Source of the DNA: Akebia trifoliata
Lineage: Eukaryota; Streptophyta; Magnoliopsida; Ranunculales; Lardizabalaceae
DNA: 64,000 nucleotides
Assembly: GCA_017979445.1 (NCBI GenBank)
Contig: CM030717.1
Coordinates: 24,353,288-24,417,287, forward strand
Direction: 5' to 3'
This document shows, in pieces, positions 55,906-64,000 of the stretch; position 1 is the stretch's first letter, and every line of letters starts with the position of its first letter. Position numbers and translations under genes: made by a program. The notes under the pieces are model-generated. The model saw nothing but the letters and a program-made list of their open reading frames with translations, was not told the origin of the DNA and ran no database searches.

Positions 55906-57219
55906 ATGCTTGGTAGACATTCACAAAATAACGTGTTAGAACCATTTGATCCTGAGATCGAACGTACCATCAGTAGGATACGCAAGACACCATCAGTAGT
56001 TATGATGGGTGATCGAGAGCGAACTCTCAATGAGCTCTTCGCTCCAGCTTCCGCATCTCCTCCCACATGCATTGTTTTACCGTTGAACAATGCACCTCAG
56101 TTTAAAATTAGGACTGCCACCATCAATATGCTCCCTAAGTTCCACGGTTTAGAGCGTGAACAACTTTACACCCATCTTAATCGATTCTTGACTATATGTC
56201 AAACTTTTAGAAATCAGAATCTAGATGAGGAGAGTATCAAGCTTATTCTGTTCCCATTATCCTTGGAAGACCATGCAGCTGCGTGGTTGAACTCCCTAAC
56301 ACCCAATTCCATATCTACCTGGGATGTTCTATCAAAAAAATTTATGGCCAAATTCTACCCCGTGGCCAAAACTGAGAAAATGAAGGACTCTATTAGAAAT
56401 TTTAGAGCCCGTCCTGATGAATTTTCTCAAACTTGGGAAAGATTCAATGATTTATTGGTTAAGTGCCCACACCATGGCATTGACAAAGCACAGTTGGTGC
56501 AAAGTTTTTATAGAGGATTAACAATGAATCAACGTACCTTAGTCGAGTCAATGCATAAGGGTCAGTTCATGAACCAGACTCCCAACCAAGCGTACGATTT
56601 CCTCGTAGAGTTAGCTGAGAGTGCTCAAAACTGGAGTACTAACCAAGAAGAATTTGATAGAGACGATCCGGTTAGGAAGACAGGCATGTATGAGATGAAG
56701 GCAGACCCTGATCTCAAAAATGTCATGTGTAGTCTAGTGAGTGGGATGAATAATCTCACGAAGAAGTTAGATGCCTTTACCATCTCAGCATCCAAACCTC
56801 ACCTAGACCCTCGTACAATTTCGCAAGTGACTGTCGAACCGAGTTCTTTGTGTGTCATATGCGACGGCAATGACCATTTGGTCGAATGTTGTCCCACCTT
56901 GCCTCAAATCAAAGATGAACAAGCAAATGCGATTAATGGTTATAGTGCTTTTAAGAAGCCAACTCCAAACTCTTTTAGCCAAACGTATCACCCAGATAAT
57001 AGGTTTCATCCTAATTTCTCATACAGACAGAACGAACCTATTCAATCTAGTGGTCCGTCAGGTTACAATAGGAGTTTTCCTAGGCAATCTAGTTCTTCCA
57101 CAAACCAAACCATTGTTCCTCAAGTCCCTTATCAACCCCAACAATCTATCGATTGCAGAGCCATCATACCATATCCCATGACCAATTACCAGCAGCCCCC
57201 CAACAACAGTCGTCTTTAG
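55906..57219 (+). CDS. Athila gag (frame interrupted near its end)
   Basis: The open frame reaches back to about 55,885. The first ATG is at 55,906, and another in-frame pair of ATGs starts near 56,017 (MMGDRERTLNELFAP). The product would be the capsid/nucleocapsid protein that packages element RNA in cytoplasmic particles. Landmarks are LPKFHGLEREQLYTHLNRF, then SLEDHAAAWLNSL, STWDVLSKKFMAKFYP and LLVKCPHHGIDK, all typical of Athila-type gag. A zinc knuckle CVICDGNDHLVECC (CX2CX4HX4C) starts at 56,851. The tail is Gln/Asn/Pro-rich. The frame stops at 57,219, but the neighbouring frame carries on with a Gln-rich stretch (IAELIRQQQQFIQTQQQ), so a frameshift near 57,200 cuts gag off from pol. 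Confidence 0.92.
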   Translation: MLGRHSQNNVLEPFDPEIERTISRIRKTPSVVMMGDRERTLNELFAPASASPPTCIVLPLNNAPQFKIRTATINMLPKFHGLEREQLYTHLNRFLTICQTFRNQNLDEESIKLILFPLSLEDHAAAWLNSLTPNSISTWDVLSKKFMAKFYPVAKTEKMKDSIRNFRARPDEFSQTWERFNDLLVKCPHHGIDKAQLVQSFYRGLTMNQRTLVESMHKGQFMNQTPNQAYDFLVELAESAQNWSTNQEEFDRDDPVRKTGMYEMKADPDLKNVMCSLVSGMNNLTKKLDAFTISASKPHLDPRTISQVTVEPSSLCVICDGNDHLVECCPTLPQIKDEQANAINGYSAFKKPTPNSFSQTYHPDNRFHPNFSYRQNEPIQSSGPSGYNRSFPRQSSSSTNQTIVPQVPYQPQQSIDCRAIIPYPMTNYQQPPNNSRL

Positions 57220-60200
57220 AATCTATGATTGCCGAGTTGATAAGGCAGCAACAGCAGTTCATCCAAACTCAACAGCAAACCCATCAAAATCAAACTCAGA
57301 TTAACAGGTCACTGCGCAATCCATAGCTAAGATGGAAGTTCAGTTGGTGGCAGTTAGCTCTTTCCTTGAGTGGAAGAGAGAAAGGTCAATTTCCTAGTCA
57401 GACTATCCCTAACCCTAGAGGTCAACCTTTGATTCCAACGGATCAAAAGGTCAATACGAAGTAGGAAGCCATTCTGGAGCTCCACAAGACTCAGTCCAGG
57501 CTATCCACACTTGCGTTCGGGAAAAAGGTAGACAAAAAGGTCCAACCTATTGACACGGGAGAAAAGGTCTTAGAAAAGGACAAAGTTCAAAAAGAAGCCA
57601 TAGAGTCTCCAACAGAGAAGAAGAAAGATTTGGAAAATCCTCCTATCATTTTGCCAATTCTAAAAGCTCCATTTCCCCATCGTCTTAGAGATTCTAAAAA
57701 AGATAAGCAGTTTGAGGGTGTCTTAGAAGTCTTCCAAAATGTGCATATCAATATCCCATTCCTAGATGCCATTAAGCAGATACCTTCTTATGCGAAATTC
57801 TTAAAGGATTTGACCACAGCTAAAAGGAAAACACCATTTCCTCGGGAAGCTATTATGGTAGCCCAAGCTTCGTCACTCATCCAACAAACGATTGCACCAA
57901 AATTTAAGGATCCTGGATGTCCGACAATTTCTATTCATATTGGAAATCAAGTGGTCGAAAAATGTCTCTTAGACTTAGGGGCCAGTGTGAACCTTTTACC
58001 ATATTCGGTTTATAAACAATTAGGTTTGGGGGTTTTGAAACCCACAGATATCACGTTGAGTCTAGCCGATAGGTCCATAAAAATTTCAAAGGGTATAGTT
58101 GAGGACGTGATAGTTAAAGTCAAAGATTTCTATTTTCCTGTTGACTTTGTTGTCTTAGACACAGAGCCAGTCATCAATTCGAACAGTCATATTCCTATCA
58201 TCTTAGGACGTCCATTCTTAGTCACGTCTGACGCAGTCATTCGTTGTAGAAACGGAATTATGACTTTAGCATTTGGGGATATGAAAGTAAAACTGAACGT
58301 CTTCCACAATTTCCAAGGAATTGATGTAGATGATGGTATGGAGGAAGTGAACATGATAGATACGCTAGTCAATCAAACGTATCAAGAATTAGGGTACTCT
58401 GATCCCCTAACGAAATGTTTGGCTCACTTTGGCCTTGACTTGGACGTAGAAGAGTCTATAAGCAAAGTCAATGCTTTGCTTGAATCCGTTCCACTCTTAG
58501 ATTCTATGCGGTGGCACGCAAAAGTTGAAAGTCTTCCAGTACGCACATCCAATCTTGTTCCTTCTCATGTCGAGCCTCCAAAATTGGAACTCAAGTCTCT
58601 TCCAGAGACCTTGAGATATGCATTTCTTAGCAAGAATCAAACCTTGCCTGTGATCATTTCCTCTCACCTCAATGAAGTCCAAGAGGGAAAGTTGTTAGGA
58701 GTATTAAGGGAACATCAAGAAGCTATTGGTTTGAGTATAGCTGACATCAAGGGAATTAGTCCATCTGTGGTGATGCACCACATTCGTTTAGAGGATTTTG
58801 CTAAACCTTCCTTAGAACCTCAGAGACGACTAAATCCTGTCATGAAAGACGTGGTTCGGATGGAAGTTATGAAATTGCTAGATGCGGGTATTATCTATCC
58901 TATCTCTGACAGTCGTTGGGTGAGTCCTATACAAGTAGTTCCTAAGAAATCTGGTATCACTGTGGTAGTGAACCAAGACGACGAATTAATCCCCACTCGA
59001 GTCCAAAATGGATGGAGAGTGTGTATCGATTATAGGAAACTCAACTCGATGACTCCTAAGGATCATTTCCCCTTACCTTTCATTGATCAAATGTTAGAGC
59101 GTCTAGTAGGACATTCTTATTATTGCTTCTTAGATGGTTATTCCGAGTACAACCAGATACCTATTGCTCCAATCGATCAAGAGAAAACAACGTTCACCTG
59201 TCCCTTTGGAACTTTCGCGTATCGTCGCATACCTTTTGGATTATGCAATGCACCCGCTACTTTTCAACGGTGCATGATGAGTATATTTTCTGACATGCTA
59301 GAAAGATATCTCGAAGTGTTCATGGACGATTTTTCAATTTTCAGATCAAGTTTTGAGGAATGTCTCCATCACTTGACTTTGGTCCTTCAACGTTGCAAAG
59401 AGGTCAATCTAGTCCTCAATTGGGAAAAATGCCATTTCATGGTAACATCGGGGATTGTGCTAGGGCACATTATTTCTGCTAAAGGGATTAAGGTAGATAA
59501 GGCAAAGGTAGGTCTAATTGAAAAATTACCACCTCCTAGAGGGGTCAAAGAAATTAGGTCATTCCTAGGCCATGCGGGTTTTTATCGTAGATTCATTAAA
59601 GATTTCGGGAAAATCTCGAAGCCTTTATGTGAGCTATTGGGAAAGGATGTTCCTTTCGACTTTTCAGAGTCATGTCTCTCTGCGTTCAACAAGCTCAATC
59701 CGAGTTAACCTCGGCACCCATTATTCAACCTCCAAACTGGAGCATTCCATTCCAAGTTATGTGCGACGCTTCAGATTATGCAATAGGCGCTGTTTTGGGT
59801 CAGCGAATTGAAAAACAACCTCATGTTATCCAATATGCTAGTAAAACCCTTAACGATGCTCAGCTTAACTACTCTACAACGAGAAGGAAATGCTAGCAGT
59901 GGTCTATGCCGTTGAAAAATTCCGCCCCTACCTTATAGGATCTAAAGTTGTGATCTACACAGACCACGCAGCATTGAAGTACCTTCTATCAAAGAAAGAT
60001 GCTAAAGCAAGATTAATCCGTTGGATTCTACTTCTACAAGAGTTTGATCTCGAGATTCGAGACAAAAAAGGGGCAGAAAATGTCGTAGCTGATCACTTGT
60101 CTAGGATAGTTAACAAGCCATCCGAGGAATCCTTACCCATCTCTGAATCCTTTCCCGATGAGCAACTTATGCAAATCTCTCAAGCCAATGCTCCATGGTA

Positions 60201-61431
60201 TGCGGACATTGTCAACTACCTAGTTACAGGTCAATTCCCAGTCAAAATGACTAGTCAAGAGAAACTTCGTCTTCTGTCAAAAACAAAATGGTATTTCTGG
60301 GATGAACCATACTTATTTAAGTATTGTCCCGATCAAATCATTAGACGTTGTATTTCAACCTGTGAGCAAGTCAGTATCCTAGAGTTTTGCCATAATCATG
60401 CCTGCAGAGGGCACTTCAGTGGTAAGAAGACCGCCATGAAAATCTTACAATGCGGTTTTTTCTGGCCTAGTATTTTTCGTGATGCCCACGAGTTTAGCAA
60501 ATCTTGTGATAGATGTCAGAGATTAGGAAAAATCTCTAAGAGAAATGAAATGCCTCAAAATCCTATCCTGATCATCGAAATTTTTGACGTGTGGGGTATA
60601 GACTTCATGGGACCCTTTCCTATCTCCCAGGGTTACCAATACATACTACTTGCCGTTGACTATGTGTCAAAATGGGTCGAAGCTGTGGCATGTAGAACTA
60701 ACGATCACAAAGTTGTAATAAAATTCATCAAGGAGACGATTTTTTCAAGATTTGATACTCCACGAGCTATCATAAGTGATGGTGGTTCGCATTTTTGCAA
60801 CAAGATATTTGCTGCGTTGATGAAGAAATACCTCATAAGGCATAAGGTTGCCACACCTTACCACCCACAAACAAGTGGGCAAGTAGAGATTTCTAATAGG
60901 AAAATAAAGACTATCTTAGAAAAAATAGTCAATCCTTCAAGGAAAGATTGGTCTTTGAGATTGAGTGATTCACTCTGGGCTTATAGAACTGCATTCAAGA
61001 CACCCATAGGGATGTCTCCTTACAGGTTAGTTTTTGGCAAGGCCTGTCATCTCCCTGTAGAATTAGAACATCGTGCATATTGGACGATCAAGCGCCTCAA
61101 CTTTGATTTTGATAAAGCCGGTGAGAAGCGAAAGTTACAACTAGACGAGTTAGAAGAGATTAGAAATGACTCGTATGATTGTGCCAAAAGGTACAAAGAG
61201 CGTACCAAATTCTTTCACGATAGGCACATTCTTAGGAGGAATTTCATTCCTAATCAAAGAGTTTTATTGTATGATAATAGACTCCACCTTTTTCCAGGAA
61301 AACTTAAATCTCGATGGACTGGCCCATATATTATCCAAACAGTCTATCCCCATGGTGCTGTTGAAGTCCTTAATCCTAAGGACAGATCCACTTTCAAAGT
61401 GAATGGCCAACGTCTCAAACCGTTTCTCTAG
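57220..61431 (+). pseudogene. Athila pol: protease, RT, RNase H, integrase (frameshifted)
   Basis: After a disturbed linker (frame changes near 57,200 and 57,305, stop near 57,462) one frame is open at 57,630-59,708. It has an Athila-style protease (LLDLGASVNLLPYS, near 57,968) and IILGRPFL. RT has WRVCIDYRKLNSMTPKDHFP (about 59,015), FGLCNAPATFQRCM and catalytic FMDDF (about 59,320). In the YSG motif Gly is replaced by Glu (DGYSEYNQIP). A frameshift near 59,690 moves the start of RNase H to another frame, and a second near 59,885 leads to the frame 59,890-61,431. That frame holds RNase H ([17 protein letters not shown]) and integrase with zinc residues ([13 protein letters not shown]), catalytic Asp in WGIDFMGP, Asp in ISDGGSHF and Glu in GQVEISNR. 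Key residues are intact, but the polyprotein cannot be read through. Confidence 0.94.
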
Positions 61432-62650
61432 TATGTTCCGCAGGAGGAAGTTCTTTTTCTCGATGATCCCGTCTATCAAAATTAATTATGTTTTCGTCTA
61501 GCTAAAGACGTTAAACTTAACGCTTCTGGGAGGCAATCCATGCACTTCAAGGGACATTGTGTTAAATATCAACAGGACTATAAGGTCTTTCTCAGGTGCT
61601 ATCTAACCCACTTCATTTCATTTTGTCAATTTCAATTTTACCTTTGCATGTATATGTTGAAATATTGAGGACAATATAATGTTTAAGTTTGGGGGTGTAT
61701 GGGTTGGATTTCCACTTATTATTTTCTTCTTTTATACAAAAAAAAAAAAAAAAATTGAAAATATTTGGTTGGCAACTTTGTTGTATTTTTCTCAAAGTCT
61801 TAGCTTGTATCTTTTAAGCACTTAGTGAAAATATTTAATCAGTCTTTCATTGGAGCTATGATCTGGAGTCCCCATTTATGTTTCTCTTAGGCAAAAATTA
61901 GAGCAAAGTTATCTTTTGGTTTATAGTCACTTCTAATAAGGTTACCAAGAGTCTAGATTGTAGTAAAAGAGCTTGTTACCTTCTTTCTACCTAGAGTTTA
62001 AGGAAAAACTATGTTTGATGAACTTTGACTTCCTTGTTCAATTGGTTTTGATTAGAAGAAAAACAGAACTGGATTGTATACACCTTGTACAGCAACCATT
62101 GAATTAGACTGGGTACCTTGAAAAGGGCTGCCTACTTTTCTTAGAAAAATAGTGAAGAAGTAATAGAAAAAAAAAAAAAAAAAAAGAAAAAGTCAAAGAT
62201 CCAAAAGTTTATGTAAAGTTTTAGTAGGGTGAAAGCCATCAAGTGTAAAAATGTGAGTATACTGGAATATCACAGATAAAGCCCCTTAGAGGTATTAAAG
62301 TGAATATCCATACTTCTCACTACCCCAGACAGAATGCTAAGTTTAGAATTAAACCCTAAGTTACTCCAGTTATTCTTAAGTAGTTAGAAGGTTGAAACTC
62401 ATTTTGGGAAATCGAATCTCTTAAATTTCTAAGTTAGAATCACTATCGCTCAAAAGTTAATTTAAGTCTAAGTTTTGTCGTAGAGAAATAAGGGTTGGGA
62501 CTCTATACCAAGCAGTACTTCTAATTGATTGACAAAAAAAAAAAAAAGACTTGTGCTTTTCAATATAAGTTTTGATTTTGACTATTTTTACTTCAAAGTT
62601 GTTTTCAAATTTTGTGGGTATATTTTCTGCAAACCCTCACGAGTCAAACT
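61432..62650 (+). other. Athila 3' non-coding region, no env-like gene
   Basis: Athila elements often carry an env-like frame here, but none is visible. GCTTCTGGGAGGCAATCCA at about 61,522, a sequence common after Athila pol, is present. A polypurine-like AAGTTTGGGGGTGTATGGG lies at about 61,685, a second copy of the tract found before the 3' LTR. A-runs near 61,740, 62,165 and 62,533 flank stretches without coding signs. Confidence 0.75.
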
Positions 62651-62740
62651 CGTCCACTAGGGGTAACCTAGCGGTTCAAGGGCTTGCTGCATTCGCTAAA
62701 TGCAGTCGAGGTGCCTGCGAAAGTGGTAGTTTTATTTTCT
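62640..62740 (+). other. tRNA-Ser-like block before the Athila 3' LTR
   Basis: CTAGCGGTTCAAGGGC resembles a D-arm/A-box, and CTGCAT-TCGCTAA-ATGCAG forms a six-pair stem with a seven-base loop containing GCT in the anticodon position. The base before GCT is C, not the expected T. Sequence like the long variable arm follows (CGAGGTGCCTGCG), but a T-arm with GTTCGA is not evident. It may be a degraded tRNA- or SINE-derived piece, or chance resemblance. Confidence 0.3.
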
Positions 62741-62756
62741 AGGGACTAGAAAAAGG

Positions 62757-62770
62757 TAAGTTTGGGGGTG
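62757..62770 (+). promoter_or_regulatory. Athila polypurine tract
   Basis: TAAGTTTGGGGGTG lies directly before the 3' LTR start TGATGAG. Confidence 0.9.
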
Positions 62771-63959
62771 TGATGAGTGTCTCCAAACACTCAATTATAC
62801 GCACATTTTCCGGATATTTATCTTGATTTTTGTACCTATTTCTCTATATTAAGATAATAATCATGATAAGCCTCAAACCACCACGTTGCATGTTAATTAG
62901 GCTTAATTATATATAAATAAATTCATTTACTAGATAAATTTAATTACGTGTGTTTCTTGTGCAGAAAATCAACAATTTGGAATCAAAATCTCAAGGCAAA
63001 AGCATTTGGGCCCACTTTGGAATGCCCTAACACTTTGGAATGCCCTAATCCTTAACTCATATTCTCCTCTTTTGTCTTTTTGTGCAAAGAAAAGTGGAGG
63101 CTACTTTTAGACTCTTCTACACATATTTTTCTCTATAAATAGAGCCTTCATTTCTAGAGAAAGGGTCCCATCTTGGTTCTCTTATCTAAGACTCCTTTAA
63201 TCTAAGGCTCTTTGCCTATTCTCTTATTTTTTGTATTTTCATTTTCTAGTTATTTCCTTTTGGCTAATTAGTCTTGTAAGAAGTAGAAGAAGAAGAAGTT
63301 GTAATTTTCTCCGTGAAATGAAGAAAAGTTCTTTCATCTCTTATCTTCCTTCTCTTGCAATGACATTATGCTAAGTTTCCCTCCATTGGAGAGTGGAAAA
63401 GCCTAGAGCAAGTTCTTGTGTTATTTTTAATTTCATGCCTTTCTTTTATTTAAAATGCTTATGAATTCTCTTTAAGTTTCTTGCACCTATTATTCTTAAT
63501 ATAGATATTTTATGCTTAGATTAGATCAAGATAAAGTATGCTTAAACTAGATAATTGGTAGTAGGAAGTTTTCAAAGAATTCTACTTTGTTTATGTTCCC
63601 TTATTTCATTTCATTTGCAAAACTTTCCGATCTAAGGAGTTATAAAAAGGCTTGAAACTAAGAATTGCTCATCAACATGTTCTAGGTAGATCCACCTCTA
63701 ATGGTGTTTTAATTTCATAAGTTTACTTGCTTTTAATTTCACTTACTTTAGTTTCTTTTCTAGTAATTTTACATTTTCTTATAAGTTCAAAAATACAAAG
63801 AAAAATAGTTTTAATTCCTTTTAGTTAATTTGAATTTTTTCTTCTTAACTTAACTCTATTCCTCCTTTCTCTTGGGTTCGATCTCCTACTTGCCCCACAA
63901 GTAAGGTAAACGTAAGATTATTATTAACTCCGGTGAGAAGAACAACGATAGTCTCATCA
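62771..63959 (+). repeat. Athila 3' LTR
   Basis: Matches the 5' LTR throughout, with TATAAATA at 63,134-63,141. It lacks 24-25 bp present at about 54,350-54,375 of the 5' copy (CTAACACCAAGCCCTTACG...). Confidence 0.95.
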
Positions 63960-64000
63960 TATATAAACGGGGGCATTAGTACCGTTTGATCAAGTGACCC
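63960..64000 (+). mobile_element. Tat-like internal fragment (right part)
   Basis: TATAT target duplication, then AAACGGGGGCATTAGTACCG and TTTGATCAAGTGACCC. This is the continuation of the fragment at 53,040-53,483 and matches 35,520-35,562 in element C. Confidence 0.85.

Larger units (their letters stand above)
53484..63959 (+). mobile_element. Athila-type Ty3/gypsy retrotransposon, TSD TATAT
   Basis: The LTRs are 53,484-54,697 and 62,771-63,959 (1,214 and 1,189 bp), starting TGATGAGTGTCTCC and ending CTCATCA. By eye there are about 24 substitutions plus a few indels, including a 24-25 bp deletion in the 3' copy, so about 2% divergence. Target duplications TATAT lie at 53,479-53,483 and 63,960-63,964. 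The PBS at 54,704-54,721 fits tRNA-Asp, as in Athila. Gag, protease and RT styles are of Athila type. The length of 10,476 bp is in the Athila range, but no env-like frame follows integrase. Several frame breaks make this copy non-autonomous. Confidence 0.96.

Noticed and set aside
61432..62770. Env-like gene expected in Athila elements
   Set aside because: No frame with a signal peptide or transmembrane pattern is visible between integrase and the 3' LTR.
53484..63959. Integrated plant pararetrovirus
   Set aside because: Paired LTRs, tRNA-Asp-type PBS, PPT, TSD and an integrase show an LTR retrotransposon; no movement protein or viral coat features are seen.

Overview
The window is nuclear DNA of a flowering plant, probably a eudicot. 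It is AT-rich and intron-bearing, and is dominated by LTR retrotransposons and small foldback elements. The species cannot be fixed from sequence alone. Only one protein-coding gene looks intact, a NET4-type (NETWORKED) actin-binding protein at 6.4-10.1 kb. A second host gene, a cytokinin-response-factor-like AP2/ERF gene, survives as a pseudogene split by a copia element (about 43.9-44.3 and 50.5-51.0 kb). A fragment resembling a PUF (Pumilio) gene lies at about 22 kb.

Layout. 0-4 kb: decayed minus-strand Ty3/gypsy (Tat-type) pol and a 37-38 bp minisatellite. 4-6 kb: foldback elements and a copia RT scrap. 6.36-10.19 kb: NET4 gene with a 2-kb first coding intron and a 67-bp duplication after its stop. 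11.4-17.1 kb: two LTRs of one gypsy family (E), the second interrupted by a solo LTR of another family (A). 17.1-18.2 kb: minus-strand copia remnant. 18.2-43.5 kb: a three-level nest of Tat-type elements. A truncated element D holds element C (plus strand), and C holds element B (minus strand); B has a perfect 5-bp target duplication and C a 4/5 one. 44.3-50.5 kb: copia element with PBS, PPT and target duplication TGCAC, inside the AP2/ERF relic. 51.2-52.9 kb: cluster of MITEs. 53.5-64.0 kb: an Athila-type Ty3/gypsy element with two LTRs and target duplication TATAT, inside Tat-like internal sequence.

B and C share the same architecture: LTR, PBS, long non-coding interior, only an integrase remnant, tandem arrays, PPT, LTR. 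Both therefore look like members of a non-autonomous family. They sit in opposite orientation and form a multi-kilobase imperfect inverted repeat centred near 33 kb. Relative ages follow from nesting: D is older than C, C older than B; the Athila element (LTRs about 2% different) and the copia element (about 3%) are younger than their surroundings. No bacterial, CRISPR or organellar system was found. The most unusual points are the inferred splice-dependent gag start in the copia element, the double-hairpin MITE family, the leader module shared between Tat- and Athila-type elements, and the host gene fragment inside element C.
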